From: Agaricus subrufescens
Taxonomy: Eukaryota; Basidiomycota; Agaricomycetes; Agaricales; Agaricaceae
NCBI GenBank assembly: GCA_029945375.1
Contig: CM057066.1
Coordinates: forward strand, 1-64,000
Length of the DNA stretch: 64,000 nucleotides
Reading direction: 5' to 3'
This document shows, piece by piece, positions 32,601-44,323 of the stretch. The notes under the pieces are model-generated. The model was not told where the DNA came from. It ran no database searches and saw nothing but the letters and a program-made list of their open reading frames with translations. Position 1 is the first letter of the stretch, and each line of letters opens with the position of its first letter. The position numbers were made by a program, and so were the translations under genes.

Positions 32601-35076
32601 TTATAGTGATACATACAGCGCTTTGGCGGCCTTGGCACGCTCCTGGATGATATTTAATTCTCGTTCAGTCAGATCAACAATACCTATAATCTCAGAGTAT
32701 GGAGGAAGAGGCAGTAAAACCTGATTTTGGAAATCGACGCTGGTGGGTGACCGCCGCAAAAAATGACCTTTACAATGCGCTTGGAGGCGACGGACAATCT
32801 TCAATTGTTCGGAGAGGAATGTAGCGCCATCGTCATCATATTTCTTGACCCTACGGAGAGTAGATGCGTCTTGTTTCTCTTCGATGAACGAGGCCTCATC
32901 GAGGAAGTGAGGGATGCCGACAAGACGCCCCATGGAGGCGATGTCCTTCGAAGACCAAAAGTCAGATGTAATTCAATGTCGATATATGGAGAAACCGACC
33001 CTTGGAGCAGTGTGAAGAGGAGTAGCCGTCATAATCATTCTCATCTTTGATTGTCGTACGAGCCGTAAACCAGCCAGATGATTGTTTCCGGGGACCCGCA
33101 TATGATGAGCTTCGTCGATAATAATACTAAGGAAAGATTGTTCAAAAATAGACCCTTGAATTTGTTTGTTGGCAGCCGGTAAGTCCCAAGGCCGAGCATT
33201 TTTGGTTTTGGCCTTCTTATGCTTATTCCGGAAATCGTTAAAAATGGCCTAGAAGACAACAAATGTTAGTCAAATATCATTTCTTTATTGAGATAACTTA
33301 CTGAGTGGGTCGCTATGACGATTCGATTATGAGGCTCATGGACAGATGAATGAAGGGGCCCAGATTGACTCCAAAAATGAGTTCCGTCCACTCTGCTGTC
33401 ATACACGAGTATATCAACACTACGCGGGAGAAAAAACACCTTCAACTCGTTGATCCATTGAACTACAAGCGTGCCGGGGCAAAGTATAAGGTGCGGAAGT
33501 GAAGGAACATGACGAAGGCCTAAGAAAAAAGGGCGAGCAGCTGGAAGAGCAATCAATTCCTACTCCGAAATCATGTAGAACAAGATTCTTACCGATGACA
33601 GGTGGGCACTCCAGTTGATTCTTCTGAGAGTAGATTATTTGATTGAGTAGCGCAATCGTAGTGATGGCTTGAGCCGTTTTTCCTAACCCGACTTCATCGC
33701 CGACGAGTATCCCGGGAACAACACTTACAGCTTCTCCATCAACAAAGACGTGGCGAATGATGGAATGAACGCCGGCGAGCTGGTGCCAGTGAAGCTTGAT
33801 CTCCTCTATGTCTTCAGGTGCATCCTCTTTGAAATCCCATGCCAACATTCCAGATCGAGAGCGAAAGCCGTTGAAGGAGGGGGGAAGCCCGTATTTAAAT
33901 CCCAGAGCCTTGAGAAGAGCACCCGGCGTCATTTTCGCCTCTACTTCCATACCGAGATCACCATCTTCATCGATATGTGTACCGTTGACGCGGGGAGAGT
34001 CCGTAGTGAGTGGGATGGGAGGCTCGGGATCCTCTTCGGCATCCATTTCGAAATATTCACGATAAGTATTGAGCAAGTCGGTGACGTCTTCTGCGCTTGC
34101 CAGGTCTCGGAGTGCCTGAGTGGAAACTTTACAAAGGGCTTTGAATTCATTAGACGCTAGCCGTTGAGGACTAAAGATACCTCCATACCTTTAGTCTCAC
34201 CGCTTTCAATCCGCTTCTTTACGTTGATCTTGGCACCTAGCGTCTCCATGATATTCTGTAGGGTACACATCATTTCATTGGCGGTAGCAACATGAGCGGC
34301 GGTGTTAAGGACTTCGGCGCACTCCTTCCACTTGGCAACCGCACGAATCGTTTTGTTGACCTGACTCTTGAGGGGCTTCTCCTTGTTTGCCTCCAGTTCT
34401 GTCAGGCGTAAACGGGATGCCATTAAGTGCGAATTGGAGGGGGGATGACGACAAGTGCCATACCTTGGAAGGCTTCTCGTGCATTTTTTTCTATCGTCGC
34501 AGCCCTCGATTTAAGGGCGGAAAGTTGTTGGCGTATCTTGCCCCAGGACCTCTGAATGATGATTTTGAGGCAATTGCGAAGGTCGGTGGGAAGTACATCA
34601 GTGTCGTTCGGGAATGCTTCTTCGCCGAATAGTTTCAAGCCAAGGCTATCAAGTATGACGGGAACATATGAATCGGCAACAGGCCAAGGGACGCCGGGCT
34701 CCCGAATGAGAATATCTTGCGGGTGGATATTCGCGTCCTTGAGCTCGGCCACGATCACAGTGTGAAGGCCCCATCTACCCCAATTTCTCGTAACGAAATC
34801 GTTCCAGATACGGCGGCCTGGGTATGCGGCGCCACCTTTGTTCTTGGTGGCAAACTTGATCTTGTCGTCCTCGTTTGGTAGCGCATTGTACGCTAAGAAA
34901 TAAGATTGTACATTCAAGGCGTCTTCGCGCGAGAACCCAGGAGGAAGGTGCTTGTCGTCGGGTGGGAACAGGCCGTGCTTGATATTCGTACGAGCCTGCC
35001 AGGCAGGCCACTTCCAAGGGGCGCCATCGAAGGAATAGAGCTTGATAAGAGCACTAGCAGCGGTATGGCTAGGCAT
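29657..35076 (-). CDS. SNF2-like helicase/ATPase, minus-strand copy
   Basis: Large multi-exon gene read leftwards from ATG 35076 to a stop at 29657. The first ~220 residues (rich in W, P and D) have no recognised domain. A helical segment (about 34400-34180) follows. Then comes the ATPase core: HWHQLAGVHSIIR and GDEVGLGKTAQ (Walker A, about 33690), LPHLILCPGTL (motif Ia), IDEAHHMR (motif II, about 33110), MTATPLHTAP (motif III), LKLYDVESLAIHGE, ARVLIFSSVGGVGLNLSVADVVIFF (motif V) and DQPWSAQDVRQIRGRAHRQ (motif VI, about 31880). The C-terminal third is basic, Ser/Pro/Gln-rich and probably disordered, with QQVRPAPQQ-type repeats. SNF2 proteins move or strip DNA-bound proteins; this branch has no known role to me. 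Exon ends after 31700 are approximate. Confidence 0.7.
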
Positions 35077-35132
35077 GAAAGGCAGGAAGAGAAAAATACA
35101 GCAATATATTCCTGGTCCCAAGGAAGACATTC

Positions 35133-35139
35133 TTTTATA
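35133..35139 (-). promoter_or_regulatory. TATA box of the minus-strand SNF2-like gene
   Basis: TATAAAA on the minus strand about 58 bp before the ATG at 35076. Confidence 0.5.
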
Positions 35140-35879
35140 TACAACCATATATTTCCCATGACCACATGCGCGTCGTCGACCTCAAATGCGTGTGAGCGAC
35201 CTATGACCTCAGATCCGGAAAAGATGCTTCGCGCTTTGAGGCCCGATGGAGAACTGTCTGGTGAATCAGCGAAGTAACAATGCCTCCCCCTCGTAGAATT
35301 GCTTTCGATATGAGCAGTTATTGCGAGAGTGACTAATTACCTATCCTTGCGTCTGCGGAAGTTAGACAAGCGCACTAACCACACGTATGAGAACACCGCA
35401 CCAATCTCATCCCAGCTTAAGGAATTTCAAGACCGCATTGGATCCTATGGGCCCTTAGTAGCCTCAGCACACATCGTTATTCGAGAACGACGGTGAGGTT
35501 GACACAAGGCGCGGAACAATTCATTGACCTAGAGTTAAACGCGATCGAAATCCTCGCGGACGAACGTCAAGGTCAGAATGCTCCAATATAAGTGTTTCAT
35601 ATTATATTAGTGCTTGATCAAACCAAGACGAGAAGGACCTCTTACCTAGTAGGAAGGCTGTAGGCCTCCAACAAACTTGCGACCGTCATCCACGGTATGA
35701 CCCTAACGCTGCCTAGCCATTCATTATCTTGGTACGCAGATCGCCAACGCAACGTCAGACGGAAAGCTCTGCATTTTCATTGCCGACTTATATCAGGCAT
35801 GAAAAATGGGGAGGCGCCGATCGAAAATCAGGCAAGAGAGAGAGAGGCATATGTTTGTCCTTGTTGTTGTCGAGGTTGG
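35140..35879. other. Divergent intergenic region and unresolved 5' exons of the next gene
   Basis: Lies between the minus-strand SNF2-like gene and the plus-strand gene that follows. A CGCGGACGAACGTCAAGG element (about 35557) matches the satellite motif of the 23-25 kb repeat. 5' exons of the next gene probably lie between 35690 and 35880 but could not be fixed. Confidence 0.35.
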
Positions 35880-38567
35880 TTATTCTATCCGGAAATATCA
35901 CAACCCTGACTTCCAAGTTTGCGACTGCTATCTACACTGACGGCCCTACGCGTAAGTTTCTCAGGTTGATTTCCTGTCTCCGATCATGTAGGTGTGCTTC
36001 CAGGGGCTGACCTTTGGTCGTCGCTGATGTTAGCCGTCGAGGAGCTGACCTTTGGTCGCTCTTCGATCAACTCTTCGCGTCGTGGAGCTGACCTTTGGTC
36101 GCACCGAACACTCGTCGACGACCCGATCCCAATTCCCCTGTCGAGTTGAATGTCCTTGCTTAGAGTTAAGCTGATTCTCTGTAGGTAATATCCCAAGCGC
36201 AAATTTGACCAGAATTTCCGCAGCCATGTAAGGGTCTCCGTTCCCTAAAGACTCGTCCACGACGCGTAATTTCCGCAGAGTGGAGTGTCTGTCACTATCC
36301 GTCTAATGTTAAGTTGACATAATGTAATTACAGGTCAAAAAGCCTACCCATCGAACGGGATACAGCCGGAAATGCAGTGTTCCGACCGTTCTGCCGTCCT
36401 GGAGAAGGTCAGCGAAGGATATTTCTCGCGTGGATTATCGTACTAATATTTCGCAGAGTTGAACGATTTACTAGCTACTGATGCCCTTCGAATTGGCGAG
36501 CTGAAGACGTCATATCTATCGGCGACTGTGAAGGATGCCCTCACTCCTAATACACCAAACTCGCAGAGGCTCGTCATTACCACTGCTAATGCAGATTATC
36601 TGCCCGAGATCAATCTTGGAGAGCAAATGATAACTTTTCGTGAGGACGGGAGATTGGGTGCCGAAGATTGGACGCAGTGGCCCCAGTGGTATTTTGATGG
36701 GCAGGAGTACTTTGCCTACATCCCTCGCAAACCATCAGGCCCCGATCTTGACCGACACCCTTTGAAAATACTCTGGTGGCAGATGAAAGAAACACATTTT
36801 ATCACTGTCACCGAAACCAGTGGCGTGCTTGATCCCAACATCGCTCAGCAGCTCTACGATGTACGTTCCAAGCTCATGGAAGAAATAAATACTTGCTCGA
36901 CTCCCAATGCAAACGACTGGCTTTTACTCCAGGAGAACGCTCGAAACATGAGGAGTTTGACGTCCTCGCTCCTTTTCACTCCTCAAGAATATTACAGCGT
37001 GGTCCTTACTGTTGCTGCTGCACAGAGGGCTTGCTTCAGCACTCGGGCGATCCTCGACAAAATAAAAAAATGGGACCCGATGTCCCTCACAACTTCGTCA
37101 CCCGTCGATAATCGCTTGATAGGATGTGTCACGGACAGGCTCAGCGTCGTCCACGATATGTTTGAGAGAGGGGTTCCAGTGTGGTACGTTAGGCCCATCA
37201 ATTATTTACCCCATAATATCAACATCGTTTCCCCGGAGCCGGTGGTACAACCCAAGAATGCCGGTATTAATATCACGCCCTGGAAAAATGCACCTGTCTT
37301 CTATCACGGCGCCCTTTCACCCAAGATCCACACTGCTATCAACCGGTGGAAACCTGGGACCTTGGATATTCGGTTTCTTCCCGGTGCATCAGAAGATAAT
37401 GTAGGAAAATTGGAGCTAAACAACCGCCCTGCGCCTTGTGAGTGTTTTATCTATCTATAGAGTCTTCGCTACATTGATCATGGCACAGACATGATGTCGA
37501 AGGCACTCGAACAGGTTGAAAAAAAGAAAAGCAAGAGCACGTTGGCGATCAACAAGATTCTATTCACCGATCTCGGAGGTCCCACCGCCACAAAAGCTCT
37601 GAATAGTTGGAGATGTGCACTCGAAGCGGTGGTTGTTGACGTTGAGCGGGTGATAGACCACCCAAATCAACGAATCTTTCGTGGTTACGCATTCCCACCC
37701 CCCCATATCCTCTGCTCTCCTGATGGTCAAAACAATTCCGAGTTGATGTTAGCGTGGATTGTTATTCGCTCCTCCTGGTTGACGAGATTCAGTGCTGAGG
37801 CAGCGTCGGTCCTTCCAAACCCACAACAGTGGCGCAGTTATCTTCGCGACATTGCCCTTGAACTAGAACTCTTGCGAAAGGATACAAGAAAGAAGAATAT
37901 GATTGCCGCTTCGTCATCATCGTCGACGTCAAATAATACCCCTGGCTCCAAAGGTCAAAACCGCAAGAACAATAACGCAGCTCGAAATCGTAAGGCCAAG
38001 GACGCAAGTCGAGCTATGTTCACAATCGAGGTTCCCTCACCAGATAAAGTAACATTGCTCACTTGGTGTAAGCAGACCGTCTGGGAGCGCAACCGTGTGG
38101 TAGAATTTCCTCTCTTATGCCAGAAAATGGTTGTCTGGGATGTGCAGGAGCACAATTTTCGTTTAGAACTGATGACTTTGGACCGAACGATGCTCGCCGA
38201 TCTTTGGGGGTCTCCGCAAACCAAAGCTGCTCGTATGGACAAACTGGCTGCAATATGGCCTAACGATTTTATTTTAATGAAAGAACTTCCTACCAGGGCA
38301 TCGGGCCTTGCTGCCCAGGACCTATCGTTAAGGCGTTTCTTCCTTAGGGCTTTTCAAGATGTTCTTGCAGACTGGCCTGGTGAAACGCCAAAGAGGCTCT
38401 CTTCATTCATTCTCCGAGATTTTGTCAATGAAAGGATGAGGTGGCACGAGGCAGCATTGAGCGAGTTCGAGGTTGTAGCATCAAAGTTTTATTGCCAGAC
38501 CTTTTTTGACTACTTTGGGCGTGCACCTTGCGTCCCTCCCGAGTTTCCTGTGATCACGTCCACCTAG
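35880..38567 (+). CDS. Large unknown Agaricomycete-type protein (5' end unresolved)
   Basis: Exons to 35951, then 36185-36227, 36334-36407, 36457-37437 and 37489-38567 all join in frame (introns 233, 106, 49 and 51 nt), giving about 750 residues; the start is not found. Features: aromatic-rich segment DWTQWPQWYFDGQEYFAY, an EEYYxVV-like helix with AAAQRACF, and FERGVPVWYVRP. A GVPVWLVRP-type block is, as I recall it, characteristic of a protein group widely expanded in mushroom-forming fungi without known function. After about residue 480 there is a Ser/Asn/Lys linker and a second folded part. No enzyme motif, signal peptide or membrane segment. It is divergent from the SNF2-like gene and followed by another large unknown gene in the same direction. 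Confidence 0.6.
36004..36105. repeat. Three copies of a GGAGCTGACCTTTGGTCG unit inside an intron
   Basis: Copies at about 36004, 36041 and 36082, linked by TCGTCG- and CTCTTCG-like spacers. They sit inside a 233-nt intron in a window where introns are normally 45-65 nt, so the array seems to have expanded within the intron without disturbing the flanking splice sites. Confidence 0.6.
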
Positions 38568-39105
38568 TAATACTCCGTGCAATACGTCGTCGATACATCC
38601 CTTGTGTGCCGCTTATACTTTTTTTGTGTATCCGTTGATAGGCCTACTGCGCCTTGAATAGAATTACTATGACTTACTACGCAACCCTAAACAATCATGT
38701 TTAATAATCTACCAGAGGTGAGGTAAAACACCCGACCAGCCTCGCATCGTCGACGAGCTTCTTCCGCGTTAATTGTCACATCATTGGTTCATGGCAATTT
38801 GATACCCGCATACATTGCCAGCAATCCGTAGTGCGTTCCGCTTTAGAGCTTCAACTGTGATCGAGGACGTAAATTGACGACGTCCGTAAGACGGAGGGAC
38901 AGGGTATTACCAGGCCAGTGAGTAAAGGTAGACCTTTCTTTGACAATGGCTCGAGACGATTCCGTAGAGTACTAGCATGCTCTTTCTCTACTCGGCTTTA
39001 ATCTTGGGGCATTGTTATTCCTCGGAGAACTGCCGCCATGCCCAACGCGGGATTTTAGACAAGCTTCCTAAAGTATAGTTTGAACTCATTATGTTTCACA
39101 AGTAC
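38568..39105. other. Intergenic region
   Basis: No gene. Contains CGTCGACGAGCTTCTTCCGCG and TTGACGACGTCCGTAAGACGG, which resemble the CGTC-rich satellite motifs elsewhere, as single copies. Confidence 0.35.
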
Positions 39106-39155
39106 GGAGGTTTAAATACCTACTGTAATACCAATAAACCGACACCCACTGTACA

Positions 39156-41930
39156 ATGTCCTCTTACTATAGCGATCACCCAACCGTGACCCATACCCTG
39201 GATCAATTTATCGACCGTCTTAACTTGTTGCATGAAGAGGACCAGTATGATGCTTTTATTCGAGCTGGTCTTACTGGCGAATACACAGACTCGAGGAATC
39301 GCGAAAGACAAATTTTTATTGACCCGGTACAAAATCTTGTCGACGACGACCACGAGCTTACAATCAAGCGCGACTATGATTCCTTGATCGGGCTCTCGCG
39401 CGACATCCTCGTCGATGGGGCTATCAACGCTCATGCTATTCCTCCCGGAAATCTATGTCTAAGGGCCTCGATTCATATTCAGTATCCCATGCGAACTGAG
39501 ACTGTAAGTCAGCCCACACACCTTGAATTCGTGTTGGCTGAATGTCAAATTTTGGGACACTTCGTAGAGCGGTACTTTGAGGGTTGAAATGCACCGTATT
39601 CCGAATTTCAAGTTCGGGTCGTTTGGGCAAAGGTGTCAAGTCCTGTTCTTTTTCCCTCGTTTGTGGTCGAAGGAGCGTGCATTGAGAGATGCCGCTTACC
39701 AACTCACAGTAAGAGAACGCACTTTCTGGTACGAGAACGCCCTGCGTCCTGCAATAGATGATATACTAGGCACGTCTGTTGCATCAGAGTGGCCGCCGTC
39801 ATACGAGTCAGAAGTAATTCGGGCACGCAATCATTCAGGAACGCACTCGTGGGGTACCAGGCTGATCCCAGGCTGGGCAGTTCCCCTCATCACTGTACGC
39901 GCCCGACAGGCAATTAGCGATAATCAATCCCTCGATCCAGTAGACTCCCTTTGGGCCAAGGACTTCTTTGTAATGCATATTGTCCGCGGCGTCAAGCATA
40001 CAACCACTCATGACGTTGAGGAGGCAACTGATTACCTTCGACAAGTCTTCGAGGACGCTAACTTGTCTTCTACGGCACACATCAACGGCCGCTGGTGGGT
40101 TGACGTCGGGTTGGAGATTAGTAGCGATCAGGAAGACTGTCTCCAATGGTTGACTTCATCACATCGACACATTGTACGACACACTCTTGGCGTTTCTGAA
40201 GCCCGTGCAGAGAAAATCACCCGTGTCAATTATGGCCCGTATTACCGCGACCTTTCTAGCCACCTTACTGCTGTGAGTGGCTTCCGTCTCACCCTCAACA
40301 AGAGGTCCGGGGGCGAGACCGGCGCAGTATACATGCAGATGTATACGACTGATAAAGCAACTGTTCATAACCGCGACAGTAGGCACCATGCGAAGTTTGT
40401 TTCCTCGAGCCAAGCTTTGGGGACCGACCAACCACCTCAGATAATAACTGGACTGCATACTATATACGAAGATGCCCGAGATACTAGCAGTTCAAAGGCA
40501 CGCCTTGAGGTTCGGGTTCCTTATGACCATGCGGACACTATACTCGTCGATATCGATCCGAATCTGCTGCGGCAATCCCTATGCGCATTCGATCGTGAAA
40601 CTTGGTGGTAAGGTATTTCCCATTATTAAACCGGATTAATCTTGACGACGTACTTGTCAGGAATTTCCGAATAATCCGCTTAATGGCTATCAGTCAAACC
40701 TTTACCCTTCAAGAAAGTGGCCCATCGCACCTTCGTTTCCTAGATGATTCATTGCTCTTGACCGCGGCGTGCCTGTGGCTCGTCAACGGGATACATGCTC
40801 GTCCTGAAGATGGCCCAGCAGCACGAGATCTCATGCGAGCGACTCTTCCCCTCACTGAAGACCAAAATACCGTCCTCGACTACCTGGCATATAATACTCG
40901 AGTCGCACCCGATTGGCAGCATGAAGAAGAAGAATCTGATCCAGAGGATGTCATTTCCAATGTAGGCGTCCCTTGGAATCCATATGGCTGTGTCTTCTTC
41001 CGGCGAATCGTGCTTGGAGAAGATGGGGCCGACGTACCACGATTTCGGCTAGGCGGACGCGGTATATCACACCCATCGTTCGAGTTCTGGTTTGATGGAA
41101 GGAACAAGGACTATATCCAGGCCAAGTATCAGAGAACAGGGATCCTACCTCGACAAGCGGTCGCAAATATACGATCTACCACAAATAAGAAGTCCCTCGT
41201 TCCGTATGTCAATTTGACTGGCGCACCTGAGGCGGCACTCTTCCAATTAGCAGCACAGGGGTACTCGCTTCCTCCCCCAAACCTTGGTCAGGCCTCCGAC
41301 GTCATAGATCGACTTTCTCCTCCTCCAGATGAACCCGAGGACATCGACTCGCGGATATCTAAACTATGGCGGCAATTCGTGATGGATATCACTTCAAAAT
41401 CACCAAACCAAAGGGGTATTACTAATCCCTCGTATCTCCGCCTCAACAATAGAGAAAGAGCGACCGGAGATGATGCTCCATACCGAAATATCCGTCTCCC
41501 CGAAGTTTTCCACGCTGTTTGGTACAGAAGGTCATCGATCGAGCAGTGGAGGACAAGCTTCAATTGGTTGCTACCTAGACCAGGTCATAGAACGACAGAT
41601 GGTGTTCAAAATTATCACACATGCCTTTATTACCAAACGTGGATGAGGATGCTTGATGAAAACAGGGATAATGTCCGTGTTTTAAATGCTATACGCGAAG
41701 CTTTCTGGGTTCGTGTCCAACAGTGGCGTTGGATACCTTATGCTCAGTGTGATAAAATGTGGCCTACCTCTGCGAGAAAACAATCAAGCAAGAGTTTTAC
41801 TCGGTGGCCTCTGGCTTCTGACCGCCTCCCCGCCCCTCATATACTTCTCCATATGGGTGAAGACCCTAATCTTGAACCATTAGAGGGAAGTAATACCATC
41901 GTAGATGTTGGAATGTTCGCGACAGATTAG
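39156..41930 (+). CDS. Large unknown protein, 885 residues
   Basis: Three exons (39156-39503, 39568-40607, 40661-41930) join in frame over 64- and 53-nt introns. Initiator context is good (ACAATG) and a TTTAAATA box stands about 45 bp upstream. No known domain recognised. The first 115 residues resemble a small helical domain. The middle has a Trp-rich block (NGRWWVDVGLEIS) and a stretch ending SLCAFDRETWW. The C-terminal half has VNGIHARPEDG, a second Trp/Tyr-rich block (YYQTWMRML, VRVQQWRWIPYAQCDKMWP) and no membrane segment. Proteins of this size with scattered Trp and no catalytic motif are common as lineage-specific families in mushroom genomes. It follows the previous unknown gene by about 590 bp in the same direction. 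Confidence 0.65.
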
Positions 41931-42270
41931 ATCTTGTGCGAGATATCTTGGCCTATGTACTTGTACTGTTCTTTCCTTCTTGTACCCTTCCTTTCTGCTG
42001 CGCATCATTATTTGACGGGATCTTTATTGCTTACACTAGGGTTCCTATTGTAAGTAGTTCGGCTACATATGAATCATAGTCTTGTGATACTGTTGGGGAC
42101 GTCGATACCGAAAAACATAATAACGAAGACAGCTGGCGGATGTCTCAGACGAAATACACCCCGCCAGAATAGTTAGCATGTGTCGCAGATTTTGAACAAT
42201 GCACGCACCATGAGAAAGCCCAAAGTCTAGGGACAGTAGTTGACTTCGAATATAAATCAAGCAGTGACAC
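41931..42270. other. Intergenic region
   Basis: 3' flank of the preceding gene running into the 94-bp repeat; no gene seen. Confidence 0.35.
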
Positions 42271-42274
42271 CTAA

Positions 42275-42545
42275 GATTCGTCGGCGAACACGCCAGACGA
42301 TCCTGGTGCCAACCGTCGTCGCCGATGACAAGATCTAGCGCACGATGCTGTGGGATCAAGACAGCTGAGATTCGTCGGCGAACACGCCGGACAATCCCGA
42401 TGCCAACCGTCGTCGCCGATGACAAGATCTAGCGCACGATGCTGTGGGATCAGGACAGCTGAGGTTCGTCGGCGAACACGCCGGACAATCCCGGTGCCAA
42501 CCGTCGTCGCCGATGACAAGATCTAGCGCACGATGTTGCCGAAGC
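42275..42545. repeat. 94-bp tandem repeat, ~2.9 copies
   Basis: Units start at 42275, 42369 and 42463, exactly 94 bp apart, with few differences. Each holds TTCGTCGGCGAACACGCC (inverted TTCG.CGAA core), CCAACCGTCGTCGCCGATGA and GATCTAGCGCACGATG. Small open frames on the minus strand are repeat artefacts. Confidence 0.85.
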
Positions 42546-42599
42546 CACGTCAGGTTGTTCCGGTAGGGCGGAATTACATCAGAATGGGAAGCCTCGAAG

Positions 42600-43825
42600 A
42601 TATATCGCCGACGTGACGTCAGACATCTTCGACAACACTGACGCAACGTCAAGTGATGTTTTTACCGACTAACGTCTGGTAGAGGAACGGGAAGAGAGGC
42701 GGGGGAACCAAACAAGGAGCAAACAAAGTCGTGCATTTCCGGTGTTGGTAGATGTTTGGCTCTCTCTCATCTCTTTCCTTCTCACCTGCATCATCATCTG
42801 ACGTTTCGTCGGTGAGGACACTGAGGTGCTTGACCTTGCGTCAGCACCTTTCTCGTTGGCGCCAGACATTGTGTCGGCGATGACTTCGAGCCGTTGTCGG
42901 ATACCAGCGATGCCGTCCCCACGCTACATGATCCGTTCCACCCCGCCGACTATCATTCCTCGTACCTTTCCTATGTCTTCTATCTCACCTCAGATACAAA
43001 TAACCCAACCCCTAACCAACCAGAGATGCGCTCTTGACCTGGATTGCAGACGAAAGCCTTGAGGGTGACAAGCATGCCGCCGAGTGGGTCCTCTTCTCAG
43101 CGATCGCCGGAACGTATGCTTGTCCAACACCATCGCCCTTAACCATCGCTGACCTTCTTTTCCAGACATTCCAGAACGCCTCTTATATATCCTCCCTCCC
43201 TCATTGTATCTTCCTTCCCAGCTCCCTCCGATGAATCCGCAAAACCAACCGTGAGCCTCGTCCTTTCTCTCCTCCCAGTCACCTGCACGCTTCCGTTGTC
43301 CTTAGACACAATAAACGAAACACCGTTTCTGCCGGAATCCAAAAATGATGGTGTACCTTTTGCATGTTGGTCGGTGTTTAGCTCTCTCATCTTTCCTTCT
43401 CTCCTTCATCGCCTGACGTTTCGTCGGTGAGAACACTGAGAAGATGCTTGACTTTGCGTCAGCACCCTTCTCGTTGGCGCCAGACATTGTGTCGGCGATC
43501 GACGATGTACCTTTTGCATGTTAGTCGGTGTTTAGCTCTCTCATTTTTTCTTTTCTCCTTCATCACCTGACGTTTCGTTGGTGAGGACACTGAGAAGGTG
43601 CTTGACTTTGCGTTAGCACCCTTCTCGTTCGCGCCAGACGTTGTGTCGGCGATCGATGGTGTACGTTTATATGTTGGTCAGTGTTTAGCTCTCTCATCTT
43701 TCCTTCTCCTTCATCGCCTGGCGTTGCATCGGTGAAGCTACTGAAGAGGCGCTGCACTTTGCGTCGGTGCCTTTCTCAGAGGTACCAGAAATTGTGTCGG
43801 CGATCCCACTAACTTCGAACATGGC
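42600..43825. repeat. 154-bp tandem repeat (three adjacent units) with a separated outlying copy
   Basis: Adjacent units begin at the GTACCTTTTGCATGTT block at 43353, 43507 and 43661 (154 bp each). A fourth diverged copy at about 42730-42890 is parted from them by ~460 bp of single-copy DNA. Each unit reads GTGTTTAGCTCTCTCAT, TGACGTTTCGTCGGTGAG, GACTTTGCGTCAGCACC, GCGCCAGACATTGTGTCGG. TGACGTTTCGTCGG contains a CRE-like TGACGT half. No coding potential. Confidence 0.8.
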
Positions 43826-44272
43826 CTCAAATCACCTGTTGATAGTAAGCTTCCTCCTCTCTTGTGTCAGCGACGCCTTCCAAGTGCCAAGCAAGTATGA
43901 CCTTGTTAATTAGATGTACGCCTTCTCTCCTACGTGATATCCGCTATCAGCAAAAATAGTAACATATCTCGATCTCGTTATCACAGCAAGTAAACGTTGG
44001 CGCCGCAGTCTGTCATATATCCCGACAGCTCTTCACCTGACGTTGGTCGTTGAAGTGAGGAAGCGAGCGTCGATGGACTTCTTGCTTGACGTGGTGTCAG
44101 CGAGCCTCGACGTCTCTGGGGTGCCTGACTCTATGCCGGCAAAAACGGTGATTTTTTGGAACAATCAAACTTAGTATCTTCCTAAATTGTATATGTAAAA
44201 GCAGAATATAATATCCGACAATCTAGATACGGCTGGACAACGACTTCGAATGCGCACGGACCCCTCAGCGCA
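43826..44272. other. Upstream region of family gene D
   Basis: No gene. Residual satellite motifs (CACCTGACGTTGGTCGTTGAAG, GTGTCAGCGAGCCTCGACG) at 44035-44120 fade into the promoter of gene D. Confidence 0.4.
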
Positions 44273-44280
44273 TATATAAA
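44273..44280 (+). promoter_or_regulatory. TATA box of gene D
   Basis: TATATAAA lies 51 bp before the ATG at 44324. Confidence 0.55.
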
Positions 44281-44323
44281 CTCGCCGTCTTCAACACGTC
44301 TTCGCCATCCCATCTATCAACCA

